Under the pieces are notes generated by a model. That model searched no databases. It had not been told where the DNA came from and worked only from the letters and a program-made list of their open reading frames with translations. The position numbers were made by a program, and so were the translations under genes. Below, piece by piece: positions 43,843-52,915 of a stretch of DNA of 64,000 nt. Source of the DNA: SB25 sp029560875 (lineage in GTDB: Bacteria > Bacteroidota > Bacteroidia > Bacteroidales > Tenuifilaceae); contig DAOOPM010000013.1 of assembly GCA_035388225.1 (NCBI GenBank), positions 1-64,000 on the forward strand. Direction: 5' to 3'. The stretch's first letter is position 1. Every line of letters starts with the position of its first letter.

Positions 43843-45687
43843 TTACTTATAAAGCATTTCGCCCATTTCAACCATTTTTATAAAATCGGCTTTGTAGCCG
43901 TACTCATCTAAACCTGCGGAGGTTTTTGCTCGCTTTAAAACATCAGCAAATGTTGCATTGCCTTTGAATTCCGATTCGCGAAGTAGCATTCCAAATTCAG
44001 CCACTGCCGATGCAAACATTAGGTTATTGGTGCTTTTATTTTTTCCTGCTTCAACTTTTTCAACAATTAAGTTGCTGGTATCCTCGTTTGGTTTTTTATA
44101 ACGAACCTTTACGGTCATAAGGTTTTTACTGTTTACCTTGGTTTGTTGTTGGTATTCAAGAGGGTCAATATTTGAAACTTCTTCGTCGGAATCGGCTGGA
44201 ATAACTTCGTAAAGTGCAGTAACTGTGTGTCCGCAACCAATGTCGCCCGCATCCTTTTTATCGTTGTTGAAATCCTCCTTGTTCAAAATTCTGTTTTCGT
44301 AGCCAATCAATCTGTATGCTTTAACCTTTGTGGGGTTGAATTCAATCTGGATTTTTACATCCTTAGCAATGGTGTATAGAGTTCCCCAAAGCTCTGTTCC
44401 AAATACTTTCTTTGCCTCAAGGATATTGTCAATATAAGCGTAATTACCATTTCCTGCGTTCGATATTTGCTCCATCTTAGAATCTTTATAGTTGCCCATT
44501 CCAAATCCTAGTATTGATAGAAAGATACCATCGTTTCGTTTCTCCTCAATTAATCGTACCATTTCGGCATCGCTACTGGCTCCTACGTTGAAATCGCCAT
44601 CCGATGCAAGAATCACCCTGTTATTCCCATTCTTAATGAAATTCTGCTTTGCAATTTTGTATGCTAGGTTTATTCCTTCGCCACCTGCAGTTGAGCCACC
44701 AGCCTGTAGCATATCCAAAGCGGCAATAATTTTTTCTTTCTGATTTCCTGAAGTTGATTCCAACACAACACCTGCAGCACCTGCATAAACCACAATTGCA
44801 ACTCTGTCCTGTGAGCGCAAGTTCTCAACCAAATACTTGAATGCTTGCTTAAGCAATGGTAGTTTGTTGGCAGAGTTCATTGAGCCAGAAACATCAATTA
44901 AAAAGGTAAGGTTGTTTGCAGGAATCTCGTTTTCGTTGATATTTTCACCCTTTAAACCTACTAAAAACAGTTGATGCTTTGTGTTCCAAGGGCATTTGTC
45001 GGCCTCAATGGTAATAGAAAATGGGTGACCATTTTTGGGTTGAGGATAATCGTAATCGAAGTAGTTTATGAGTTCTTCAATTCTTACGGCATCCTTAACA
45101 GGTTTTTGGTTCTGGGTAAGGAATCGGCGGACATTGGAGTAGGATGCTCTATCTACATCAACAGAAAAGGTTGAAAGCGGGTTGTTTACTACATCCTTAA
45201 AAATATTCTCGTTGATAACATCGTACGATTCGGTGTTGAAATTTTCTGTCGCATCGTAATCGTAAGCAACTCCGCCTGCAAATGAGACTGGGGCAGCGCA
45301 TTCTGCAACAACCATCATCTTTGATAGTTTTGCGCTTCGCTCTTCTTCCTTAATCTCGACAAGTTGAATAGGATTTAGCGCAAAGTTTACCCGTGTGGTT
45401 GAATTTGCTTTTACATCGATATTCTTTTTTACGCTAACCTCGTACCCGCTGACTAATGCTTTGATGTCATACTTTCCAACCGCAATCGATAGGGCATAAG
45501 CACCATTGGCGCTAGTTGCTTTTTCGGCAACTACTTTCCCATTTTGGAATACTTGAATTTTTGCACCAGCAATTGTTTTTGAAGTGGAATTATCGGTAAT
45601 CAGTCCCGATATCATTCCAGTTTGTGCGCTAATAGTCATAAGCGAACTGATTAGTAGCACTCCGATTGTTGAAATTAAAGTTTTCAT
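43843..45687 (-). CDS. Secreted VWA-domain protein with N-terminal carboxypeptidase-regulatory-like domain
   Basis: Signal peptide ending ISAQ. Residues 25-110 form a carboxypeptidase-regulatory-like beta domain (SGLITDNSTSKTIAGAKIQV, then GAYALSIAVGKYDIKAL). Then come a region with YSNVRRFLTQNQKPVKDAVR and EELINYFDYDYP that is usual for YfbK-type proteins, a VWA domain with MIDAS FLIDVSGSMNSANK and VRLIEEKRNDGIFLSILGFG, and a C-terminal DUF3520-like part. Length 614 is typical. In Bacteroidota such genes commonly pair with ECF sigma operons, and one starts 126 bp away in the opposite direction. Binding partner unknown. Confidence 0.88.
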   Translation of the reverse strand: MKTLISTIGVLLISSLMTISAQTGMISGLITDNSTSKTIAGAKIQVFQNGKVVAEKATSANGAYALSIAVGKYDIKALVSGYEVSVKKNIDVKANSTTRVNFALNPIQLVEIKEEERSAKLSKMMVVAECAAPVSFAGGVAYDYDATENFNTESYDVINENIFKDVVNNPLSTFSVDVDRASYSNVRRFLTQNQKPVKDAVRIEELINYFDYDYPQPKNGHPFSITIEADKCPWNTKHQLFLVGLKGENINENEIPANNLTFLIDVSGSMNSANKLPLLKQAFKYLVENLRSQDRVAIVVYAGAAGVVLESTSGNQKEKIIAALDMLQAGGSTAGGEGINLAYKIAKQNFIKNGNNRVILASDGDFNVGASSDAEMVRLIEEKRNDGIFLSILGFGMGNYKDSKMEQISNAGNGNYAYIDNILEAKKVFGTELWGTLYTIAKDVKIQIEFNPTKVKAYRLIGYENRILNKEDFNNDKKDAGDIGCGHTVTALYEVIPADSDEEVSNIDPLEYQQQTKVNSKNLMTVKVRYKKPNEDTSNLIVEKVEAGKNKSTNNLMFASAVAEFGMLLRESEFKGNATFADVLKRAKTSAGLDEYGYKADFIKMVEMGEMLYK

Positions 45688-45813
45688 TGTATTCTGAATT
45701 AAGTTAAACTTGTGATTGTTTATCTAGTGGATACAATGGGGAATGATTTTCCATAAAGTGGACTAATATTTTTTGTATTTTTATTTCGATTAATTAGTAT
45801 TTAGAGTTTAACA

Positions 45814-46404
45814 GTGAATAAAGACAAGGAGGACATATCTGCTTTTAGTGATTTGCAACTCATTGACCTCTACAAAAAAGTCGGCGATAAGCAAATTGTT
45901 GGTGAAGTATATAAACGGTACACCCGCTTTGTGTTTTCAATCTGTATGAAATACCTTAAAGATGAGGATGACAGCAAGGATGCTGTGATGCAGATTTTTG
46001 AGAAGTTGTTTGTTGATTTGCTCAAGCACGAGGTGTCAAACTTTAAATCGTGGTTGCATTCGGTTACTCGAAATCATTGCTTACATATAATAAGGGATTC
46101 AAAGTATCAGAATCAGAAAATGAAAGATTTTTCAAATTTCGAGGAGGAAGTTATGGAAAATCAGCTCTTTTTGTATCAAGATAGTGTGAATGTTCTGGAA
46201 GAGCGAGTTGCTGAGTTGGAACGTGAGTTGGGCAATCTTTCGAAGGAGCAGAGGGTGTGCGTCGAACTTTTCTATCTGAAAGATAAATGCTACCAAGAGG
46301 TAGCGGAAATTACAGGCTATTCGCTGAATCAGGTGAAAAGTTACATACAGAATGGTAAGCGCAATTTGATAATCAGTTTGGTTGGCAATGCAGGAAAACA
46401 ATAA
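45814..46404 (+). CDS. ECF-type RNA polymerase sigma factor
   Basis: GTG start. Region 2 (about residues 30-95) holds FSICMKYLKDEDDSKDAVMQ, and FKSWLHSVTRNHCLHIIRD is the region 2.4 recognition helix. Region 4 (about 135-185) has LSKEQRVCVELFYLKDKCYQ and EVAEITGYSLNQVKSYIQNG with its HTH. No region 1 or 3. It redirects polymerase when released by the anti-sigma factor encoded next, whose gene overlaps by 17 bp. Confidence 0.93.
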   Translation: MNKDKEDISAFSDLQLIDLYKKVGDKQIVGEVYKRYTRFVFSICMKYLKDEDDSKDAVMQIFEKLFVDLLKHEVSNFKSWLHSVTRNHCLHIIRDSKYQNQKMKDFSNFEEEVMENQLFLYQDSVNVLEERVAELERELGNLSKEQRVCVELFYLKDKCYQEVAEITGYSLNQVKSYIQNGKRNLIISLVGNAGKQ

Positions 46405-47515
46405 CATATTCGATGAAAGTTCAGGATGTATCCGTCAGGATGCTCTTCTGGAATACCTGCAAGGCAAACTCTCGGGTAAGGAGAGAAACCTTGTGGAGAA
46501 ACATTTGCTGGAGTGTGAGATGTGTAGCGATGAACTTGAGGGTTTGACGAATCTTTTGGAACCAGAGAGAATAGTTGAAATTGAAACAGAATTGAATTCT
46601 ATGGTCGACCAGCGGACTATGCCACGAATTTCTTGGCTTAATCCAAAGGTGGTTTACAGAGTAGCCGCTGTTGCAGTACTAACCATTGGTGTATCGACTC
46701 TGCTTTACCTCTTTGTTCTGAAAACAACTCCTCCAACAATGATGTCGGAAAGTCAGATGCCAAGCACAACGGCTGAAGTGACTGATAGTACAGCACCTCT
46801 TGAGGTGATTGCCATACCTAAGGATGCCACTGAACGGTTGGAATCACAAAAAAAGGAGAGTAAACTAGTTGAAAGGCCTGCAGCACCAACAATTATTGCC
46901 AATAATGTGCAGATTGCGGAGGAGGTTCTTATTGCCGATTCTGAAGCAGAAGTGACTGATATGGACGAAATGGAAGAGGTTGTTCTTGCCGAAAAAGTTG
47001 TTAAAGCAGATAGTGCAGCTATTGCTTCTAGTAATGCCGCTGTGGCGGGTCAACAAGCCGATGCTTTAAGGGCCGCAAGTGCCGAAGCGAAAAGAGAAGA
47101 ACTAGCCATTGCTGGTGAAAGCGCAAGATTATCGAAAAAAGCGATGATTTCAACAGTTGGTTTTGCGGAATCAAAAGTAACTATTGAGAGCGCGTTGAAG
47201 AGTTTTAATCAAAAGAACTATAAGAAGGCTCTTGTTGAATTTAATGCTATTTATAGTCAAAATGCAAGCAATGATACCGTTATATACTACAGGGCAATGA
47301 GTTTTTATAGGTTGAATTCATTTGCTGAAGCAATTGAGGATTTTCAGAAAATGAATGGCAAAGAGGAAAGCGAATTCTTTTACGATTCTCAGTGGTACTA
47401 TGTGTTATCGCTAGCAGAGGTTGGACGAAACGATGAAGCAAAGAGTTTGCTAGAGGCAATTGTAAAAAGTGATTCACCTTACAAGGATTTGGCTAACCAG
47501 AAACTAAAACAATAG
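46388..47515 (+). CDS. Zinc-finger anti-sigma factor with C-terminal TPR-like domain
   Basis: ATG at 46388 inside the end of the sigma gene, so the two are translationally coupled. Residues 14-50 form a zinc-binding anti-sigma domain (ALLEYLQGKLSGKERNLVEK, HLLECEMC with the H-x3-C-x2-C pattern). A membrane helix (about 85-108) follows, then a low-complexity Ala/Glu-rich stretch and a TPR-like domain (about 265-375: SALKSFNQKNYKKALVEFNA, YYRAMSFYRLNSFAEAIEDF). It tethers the sigma factor to the membrane and may sense an envelope condition through the TPR part. Confidence 0.85.
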   Translation: MQENNNIFDESSGCIRQDALLEYLQGKLSGKERNLVEKHLLECEMCSDELEGLTNLLEPERIVEIETELNSMVDQRTMPRISWLNPKVVYRVAAVAVLTIGVSTLLYLFVLKTTPPTMMSESQMPSTTAEVTDSTAPLEVIAIPKDATERLESQKKESKLVERPAAPTIIANNVQIAEEVLIADSEAEVTDMDEMEEVVLAEKVVKADSAAIASSNAAVAGQQADALRAASAEAKREELAIAGESARLSKKAMISTVGFAESKVTIESALKSFNQKNYKKALVEFNAIYSQNASNDTVIYYRAMSFYRLNSFAEAIEDFQKMNGKEESEFFYDSQWYYVLSLAEVGRNDEAKSLLEAIVKSDSPYKDLANQKLKQ

Positions 47516-47527
47516 TTTATGACAAAA

Positions 47528-47565
47528 AAACAAATAAAGCCTCCAATTGGAGGCTTTATTTGTTT
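47528..47565. terminator. Bidirectional terminator, 38-bp perfect palindrome
   Basis: AAACAAATAAAGCCTCCAA and its reverse complement meet without a spacer (47528-47565). A/T ends give U runs on both strands between convergent genes. Confidence 0.92.
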
Positions 47566-47581
47566 AGGTTGGAATGGGATG

Positions 47582-48493
47582 TTAACTGGTAGGGCCTGTA
47601 TCTGTTTTGGCCTCTATTGTAGTCTGAGTTGTTGATGATACATTGGAAAGGAAGTTGTATCCTGTTTTGCTTTCAATATAATCAACTGTTGTGCGGTAGT
47701 AACCCCATGCTTGGTTACTTACTGTTTGGGTGTTTGGCATCCAAACTGCAATAATGCGTGTAGATGAGGTTATTCTAGTTACATCGCTTGAGCCAACTGG
47801 TAGCACAACGATAATTTTCCAAACATACGAAGGAACAACAATGTTTTTTGATGAAATTGTCTGTTTTGTGCCACTCGAACCTGTTCCACCTTGTCCGTAA
47901 GGTCCCGATATAATGTAAAGTTCATTTCCTGCATTAATCAAAGTTCTGCAATAGTTTTCAAGGTTAGCCCAGGTTATTTGGTTGTTTTTGGGGGCCTGAG
48001 GAATCATATTAGTCATTAGAAAAGTTGCAGAGTTGTCGGTGGTTGATCCTGTGCGATCGGCACTTGGACACATATGTCCACGGTCGAATCCTGAGCCACT
48101 ATAGTCGGTTCCACCTACTTTTACCCAACTCGATGGGAGTGTTGCATCTGCTCTAAAATCATCCTGACGAGCAGCAGAGCCTATCCATGCAGTGCTAAGA
48201 TGCCACGATACCCAGTTACAAGTTTTTTTGCTATTGTTGTACGACATTGTGTACTGGGTTTTGGTCATTAGGTAATTGTTGGCATTTGATGTGCTTGTGG
48301 TTGCGCCCGATGGATTACCCAATGCCATATTGTTATCGCGAGTAGCAGTGGCTTTTTGTCCATTGTCCTCAGTTGGAGTTTCAGTAACCTTTTCTGGAAT
48401 AATTATTTCTTCCTTTTCGCAGGAAACCAAAATGGCCATAGCAGAAATGGATGCTATGAGCAATAATCTAGTAGTTAATCTTTTGATTTTCAT
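47582..48493 (-). CDS. DNA/RNA non-specific endonuclease, lipoprotein
   Basis: Signal peptide with lipobox VSC. The catalytic motif is FDRGHMCPSADRT (DRGH, nucleotides near 48050-48090), preceded by WVKVGGTDYSGSG and followed by MIPQAPKNNQITWANLENYC, all typical of the NucA/endonuclease G family with metal-dependent His catalysis. Length 303. Probably exported and lipid-anchored, cleaving extracellular nucleic acid. No immunity or secretion partner is adjacent. Confidence 0.92.
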   Translation of the reverse strand: MKIKRLTTRLLLIASISAMAILVSCEKEEIIIPEKVTETPTEDNGQKATATRDNNMALGNPSGATTSTSNANNYLMTKTQYTMSYNNSKKTCNWVSWHLSTAWIGSAARQDDFRADATLPSSWVKVGGTDYSGSGFDRGHMCPSADRTGSTTDNSATFLMTNMIPQAPKNNQITWANLENYCRTLINAGNELYIISGPYGQGGTGSSGTKQTISSKNIVVPSYVWKIIVVLPVGSSDVTRITSSTRIIAVWMPNTQTVSNQAWGYYRTTVDYIESKTGYNFLSNVSSTTQTTIEAKTDTGPTS

Positions 48494-48872
48494 AAATAAT
48501 AGGTTTTAGGTTGGTGCGATAAATGTAATGAGATGATTCAATAAAGGTTATAGTAATTGTGTTTTATTATTCTTAAGTTTTTGTGAAGTTTAAGAATAAA
48601 CCAATAGTTATTTCGTTTAAAAATTTCTTTTTACTGCCTATTGTTATGTTTTGGTTGATATTGTCTTAGTAGTGTAAGGGTTTTGTTATTCTGGATTCTT
48701 AACGTATATTAACAGTAATTTTTATTCTTGTTGATAAGTTGATGTGATAGAGTTTGCACTCTTTTTAACTTTTCCAATTAACATCTATTTTTTTTGCAAA
48801 AATTAATGTAGGTTTGTATTTGTGTTCAATTTGAACCAAAAACTCTTTTCATTGATGCTAAAACTTTGAATT
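48494..48872. other. AT-rich intergenic region
   Basis: No gene seen. Holds an imperfect hairpin (TTATTCTTAA / TTAAGAATAA, about 48567-48598) and, near its right end, TAGGTTTG (about 48809-48816) as a plausible promoter box for the WG-repeat gene. Confidence 0.5.
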
Positions 48873-49790
48873 ATGCAAAGGATAATTCTTACTCTGATAG
48901 TTCTACTCTCGACTTTAACTGTTTGTGCTCAAAATGCAACCGATAGGAAGAAGCAATCGGGACCTTTCCCCAAGGATTGGGTTTTAGTTGAGAAGGGAGG
49001 GCTTTATGGATTTATCTCAAGCGAAGGCAAGGAGATTATAAAACCACAGTACACAAGGGTATCTGCTTTCGATGAGGTTCAGCGAGGCTGGGCTCAGGTT
49101 GAAAAGGATGGTTTTATTGGATTTATATCGATTGATGGGAAAGAGATAATTAAACCTCAGTATACAAAGGTTCACCCTTTTGGAGAGTTGCAGAAAGGTT
49201 GGGCATTAGTTGAAGTGAATGGTTTGTATGGTTTTATTTCCAACGAGGGGCGCGAAATGATTAGCCCTATTTATAGTAAAATTCATCCATTTGGAGAGCA
49301 TTACAAAAACCTTGCTTTGGTTGAAAAGGATGGACTTTTTGGCTTTATCTCTATCGATGGAAATGAGGTGGCTAAACCCCAATACCAAAAAATTAGTGCT
49401 TTTGGTGAGTATCAAAAGGATTGGGCTTTAGTCGAGAAGGAGAGTCTTTTGGGTTTTATAAATGGTGAAGGTAAGGAAATAATCAAACCACAATACAATA
49501 AGGTGTCTCCATTTGGTGAGTATACAAAGGGCTGGGCATTGGTTCAAAAGGATAGGTTTTTGGGATTTATATCATTTGAGGGCAAGGAAGTTATTAAACC
49601 ACAGTATGATCAAATAAAACCTTTTGGTCAGTTCCAGAAGGATTGGGCAATGGTTCAAAAGGATGGCCTTTGGGGATTTATTTCGCTGGAAGGCAAAGAG
49701 GTTGTAAAACCTAAGTACGAGAAAATAAACTTTGGTGATTCGCTTAGCAATAAGTTTGGAAAGCAGCCTGTAGCTGTTGATGGGAATTAA
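48873..49790 (+). CDS. Secreted WG-repeat protein
   Basis: Signal peptide ending TVCAQ. The rest is seven tandem repeats of about 37 residues, each with W-A-L-V-E-K-D-G, G-F-I-S-x-E-G-K-E-I-I-K-P-Q-Y and P-F-G-E. Examples are WALVEKESLLGFINGEGKE and WAMVQKDGLWGFISLEGKE. The last repeat is shortened. The pattern is that of WG repeats, which form beta-propeller-like or beta-solenoid surfaces for binding. Function unknown. Repeat identity suggests duplication in place. Single gene with a terminator. Confidence 0.85.
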   Translation: MQRIILTLIVLLSTLTVCAQNATDRKKQSGPFPKDWVLVEKGGLYGFISSEGKEIIKPQYTRVSAFDEVQRGWAQVEKDGFIGFISIDGKEIIKPQYTKVHPFGELQKGWALVEVNGLYGFISNEGREMISPIYSKIHPFGEHYKNLALVEKDGLFGFISIDGNEVAKPQYQKISAFGEYQKDWALVEKESLLGFINGEGKEIIKPQYNKVSPFGEYTKGWALVQKDRFLGFISFEGKEVIKPQYDQIKPFGQFQKDWAMVQKDGLWGFISLEGKEVVKPKYEKINFGDSLSNKFGKQPVAVDGN

Positions 49791-49824
49791 TCTACAACTA
49801 AACTTAACAATAAAGATATTTTTG

Positions 49825-49850
49825 TCCTCGATTTAATCGAGGATTTTTTT
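49825..49850 (+). terminator. Intrinsic terminator
   Basis: TCCTCGAT and ATCGAGGA with a short loop, followed by seven T. Confidence 0.85.
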
Positions 49851-49939
49851 ATAACTAATCCTTAGAAAATTAGGCAGATTGTATTGATTTTTCACCAATA
49901 ACTTAATAACCATTAACTAATAACTAATCCATAAAGCTA

Positions 49940-49969
49940 TTGTTTAAATAAAAAGTATCGTTATATTTG
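49940..49969 (+). promoter_or_regulatory. Promoter of the methionine operon
   Basis: TTG at 49940-49942, 19-bp spacer and TATATTTG at 49962-49969, the Bacteroidota consensus. The start of transcription would fall near 49976, before the riboswitch. Confidence 0.75.
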
Positions 49970-50008
49970 CACCATTCAAAATACTATTCTTTTAGCGAAA
50001 GGATAGAT

Positions 50009-50112
50009 TTATAGAGAAGAGCGGAGAGAACAGGCTCAATGAACCTCTAGCAACCTGCTACTAAAAGCAAGGTGCTAAAACCTGACCCGAAAGGGTAATT
50101 ATAACTCTAAAC
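50009..50112 (+). ncRNA. SAM-I riboswitch (S box)
   Basis: Conserved core: AGAGCGGAGAGAA then CAGGCTCAATGAACCTCTAG in one block and GCAACC, followed by GGTGCTAAAACC and a GACCCGAAAGGGT hairpin. P1 arms TAGAG (50012-50016) and CTCTA (50105-50109) close the structure. It precedes metY-metX-hom-metH-metF. SAM binding should repress the operon. The switch form (terminator or other) is not clear from the following sequence. Confidence 0.9.
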
Positions 50113-50120
50113 TAAACGTT

Positions 50121-50243
50121 ATGCTGAGTTTAAACATTTCAGGTTCAATTGTTACAACAGGTTATTACACCTGCTTGTCGTTACTTATTTACAACCAGTT
50201 CAGAGGTACTTCTCGAATGCGCCGCTTCGGTCGAATGCGGTAG
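50121..50243 (+). CDS. Possible 40-residue leader ORF after the SAM riboswitch
   Basis: ATG 9 bp after the riboswitch opens MLSLNISGSIVTTGYYTCLS and ends RRFGRMR. No homologue is recognised. It could be a regulatory leader peptide or a small protein, or simply an open frame in a leader. Coding is not proven. Confidence 0.35.
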   Translation: MLSLNISGSIVTTGYYTCLSLLIYNQFRGTSRMRRFGRMR

Positions 50244-50399
50244 ATAATCAGTTACAATCCTTACGGATTTAACCTATCGCGTTGCGGGCAACGCGAGGGT
50301 GCTTGATGCGTAGCATCAAAATGAATTTTCACAATACAATAACGAATGTTGCTCATTGAATTTCAATCAACGAACAACTATCAACGAACAACTACTCTT
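50244..50399 (+). promoter_or_regulatory. Leader between the small ORF and metY
   Basis: Contains two tandem hairpins, CGCGTTG/CAACGCG (50278-50295) and TTGATGC/GCATCAA (50303-50319), and direct copies of CGAATGCG just before it (50212-50219 and 50232-50239). No T tract follows either hairpin. The pair may be part of the expression platform. Confidence 0.45.
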
Positions 50400-51704
50400 A
50401 TGTCACAAACATATCATTTCGATACCCTGCAGGTTCACGCAGGTCAATGGGTGGATGGCGAAACGCTGTCGAGGGCTGTACCCATCCACCAAACAACATC
50501 GTATTTATTTAAAGACTCGGAGCACGGTGCCAATCTGTTTGCACTGAAGGAATTTGGTCATATTTACACTCGCCTTAGTAATCCAACCACCGATGTGTTA
50601 GAAAAGCGCTTGGCGGCATTGGAGGGAGGAAAGGCTGCCTTGGTTGTTTCATCGGGACACGCAGCGCAGTTTATTGCATTAAGCAATATACTTTGTGCTG
50701 GCGATAATTTTGTTTCATCGCCTTACTTATATGGCGGTAGCCATAATCAGTTTAAGGTTGCATTTAAAAGGTTAGGAATTGAGACTCGGTTTTCACCAAG
50801 TTTGAAACCTGAAGATTTTGAGCCTTTGATTGACGAAAACACAAAGGCTATTTACCTTGAAACAATTGGCAATCCCAGTTTCTGTGTGCCAGATTTTGAG
50901 GCGTTTGCCCGATTGGCCAATCAGTACGCAATCCCATTAATTGTTGATAATACTTTTGCCGGTGCAGGGTATTTATGTAAACCGATTGAGCACGGTGCCA
51001 ACATTGTGGTTGAATCAATTACCAAATGGGTTGGTGGACACGGAACAAGTATGGGCGGTGCTATTATTGATGGTGGAAACTTTAATTGGGGCAACGGGAA
51101 GTTTCCTCAGTTCTCAGAGCCATCGGAGGGCTATCACGGGTTAGTGTTTTGGGATGCATTTGGCGATAAAAGCCAATTCGGAAACATTGCTTTTGCAATA
51201 AGGGCGAGGGTTGAAGGTTTAAGGGATTTTGGCCCTGCAATAAGCCCATTCAACTCATTCTTGCTTATTCAAGGGTTGGAAACTTTATCGTTAAGAATGG
51301 AGCGCCACTGTGGCAACGCATTGGCATTGGCCCGGTGGTTGGAAAATCATCCAAAGGTTGAGGGTGTTAGCTATCCAGGATTGGAGAGCAGCCCTTACTA
51401 TCTTGTTGCATCAAAGTACTTGCGCAATGGTTATGGTGGTGTGCTTTCGTTTACAATAAAGGGCGATGGAAATCAAACCACAAAGTTTGTGGATAGTCTA
51501 AAGCTTGTTAGCCACTTAGCCAATGTTGGCGATGCCAAAACACTAATAATTCAACCTTCAGCAACTACTCACCAGCAATTGTCGGCTGAGGAGCAGCTAG
51601 CGGCAGGTGTAAAGCCAAACCTTTTAAGGGTTTCGGTTGGAATTGAGTATATTGGCGATATAATTGCCGATTTTGAGCAAGCATTGAATGCAATTAATGC
51701 CTAA
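50400..51704 (+). CDS. metY: O-acetylhomoserine sulfhydrylase (aminocarboxypropyltransferase)
   Basis: PLP enzyme of the Cys/Met metabolism family. Start at the ATG at 50400; an upstream in-frame ATG at 50346 is in leader sequence. Motifs: FDTLQVHAGQ at the N-terminus, YTRLSNPTTDVLEKRLAALE, SSGHAAQF, the PLP-Lys in SITKWVGGHGTSMGG (Lys209) and GLETLSLRMERH. Makes homocysteine from O-acetylhomoserine and sulfide. Length 434 fits this subgroup (cystathionine synthases are shorter). First gene of the methionine operon. Confidence 0.95.
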   Translation: MSQTYHFDTLQVHAGQWVDGETLSRAVPIHQTTSYLFKDSEHGANLFALKEFGHIYTRLSNPTTDVLEKRLAALEGGKAALVVSSGHAAQFIALSNILCAGDNFVSSPYLYGGSHNQFKVAFKRLGIETRFSPSLKPEDFEPLIDENTKAIYLETIGNPSFCVPDFEAFARLANQYAIPLIVDNTFAGAGYLCKPIEHGANIVVESITKWVGGHGTSMGGAIIDGGNFNWGNGKFPQFSEPSEGYHGLVFWDAFGDKSQFGNIAFAIRARVEGLRDFGPAISPFNSFLLIQGLETLSLRMERHCGNALALARWLENHPKVEGVSYPGLESSPYYLVASKYLRNGYGGVLSFTIKGDGNQTTKFVDSLKLVSHLANVGDAKTLIIQPSATTHQQLSAEEQLAAGVKPNLLRVSVGIEYIGDIIADFEQALNAINA

Positions 51705-51710
51705 AATCTA

Positions 51711-51762
51711 AAGTGCCTAGAATCTTACTTTAAGTATTCGAAGTACTCTAGGCACTTTTTTC
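51711..51762 (+). terminator. Hairpin between metY and metX
   Basis: AAGTGCCTAGA and TCTAGGCACTT with an inner extension, followed by TTTTTT. It may end part of the transcripts, separating metY from the rest. Confidence 0.75.
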
Positions 51763-51784
51763 AAATACTAAAATATTAAACAAT

Positions 51785-52819
51785 ATGCAGGTTACTGAAG
51801 CAAATCTTAAAATCTCGAATCTTAAATTGGAGTGTGGTGAAAGCCTTAACGATATCAATGTGCGCTACCATATCCTAGGCGATATATCAAAGAATCCCGA
51901 TAAGGTAATTTGGATTTGCCATGCTTTTACGGCTAACAGTAATCCTGCCGATTGGTGGCCCGAGATGGTGGGCGAAGGAAGGGTTTTCGACCCCAACAAA
52001 ACCCCTATTGTATGCGCTAATATTTTAGGTTCCTGCTATGGAACAACCGGTGCAATGTCTATCAATCCAAGTACGGGAAAACCCTATCTGCGCGATTTTC
52101 CATTAATTACATTCCGCGATGTAGTTCGGGTAAACAATGCTGTGAAAAAGCATTTGTCGATAGATAGAATTTGGTTGATGATTGGCGGTTCCATTGGTGG
52201 TTTTCAGGCAATGGAGTGGGAATACTTATTCCCCGGAACAACAAAGCATCTTGCGTTAATTGCAACTACTGCAAAATCGTCACCTTGGGTTAAGGCTTTT
52301 AGTCAATCGCAGCGCTTGGCGCTACTTAGCGACGAGAGTTTTGTTCGTCAGGAGGTGGATGGAGGTAAAAACGGACTATCCGCTGCGCGTAGCATAGCAC
52401 TGCTGAGCTATAGGGGACGTAGTAGTTACAATATAACCCAACAGGACGAGGATGATAATTTGTTGGAGAACTATCGTGCTTGCACTTATCAAACCTATCA
52501 GGGCGAAAAACTGGTGAAACGATTTGATGCCTATACATACTACTCCTTAACGTTAACGCTCGATAACCATAATATTGGACGCGGACGTGGTTCGTTGGAG
52601 AGTGCGCTGGGCTCAATTAAGGCAAATACTATGGTTGTAGGAATTGATTCAGATATTCTATTCCCAGTTGAGGAGCAGAAGTTTTTGGCCAGTTCAATTC
52701 CAAATGCAAAGTACTACGAGATTCACTCGCAATTCTGCCACGATGGCTTTTTGATTGAGTATGAGCAGTTAACCGAAATTATTCGGAAATATTTAAAGGA
52801 TTTTAATGAAGAGATATAG
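51785..52819 (+). CDS. metX: Homoserine O-acetyltransferase
   Basis: Alpha/beta hydrolase fold. Conserved motifs: NCICHAFTANSNPADWW-like (WICHAFTANSNPADWW), ANILGSCYGTTGAMSINPST, nucleophile Ser136 in GGSIGGFQAMEW and the terminal Asp and His in GIDSDILFP and FCHDGFLIEYEQL. It makes O-acetylhomoserine for metY. Length 344 is typical. Confidence 0.96.
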   Translation: MQVTEANLKISNLKLECGESLNDINVRYHILGDISKNPDKVIWICHAFTANSNPADWWPEMVGEGRVFDPNKTPIVCANILGSCYGTTGAMSINPSTGKPYLRDFPLITFRDVVRVNNAVKKHLSIDRIWLMIGGSIGGFQAMEWEYLFPGTTKHLALIATTAKSSPWVKAFSQSQRLALLSDESFVRQEVDGGKNGLSAARSIALLSYRGRSSYNITQQDEDDNLLENYRACTYQTYQGEKLVKRFDAYTYYSLTLTLDNHNIGRGRGSLESALGSIKANTMVVGIDSDILFPVEEQKFLASSIPNAKYYEIHSQFCHDGFLIEYEQLTEIIRKYLKDFNEEI

Positions 52820-52873
52820 TTGATGGACAATAGTCCATAGACCATTGACGAAGAAATATCGCTTGTAAACTGT

Positions 52874-52915
52874 GGACTATGGACTATGGACTGTAGACTA
52901 TCGACTATCGACTAT
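52874..52915. repeat. Six-copy 7-bp tandem repeat
   Basis: GGACTAT twice, GGACTGT, AGACTAT, CGACTAT twice. It lies between metX and hom. Nearby TGGACAATAGTCCA (52824-52837) is a related inverted element. Likely a slippage-prone spacer. Confidence 0.8.

Noticed and set aside
48950..49750. CRISPR-like periodic repeats
   Set aside because: The 111-bp period is coding repeat of the WG protein, with no constant repeat/spacer alternation. No CRISPR array was seen in the window.
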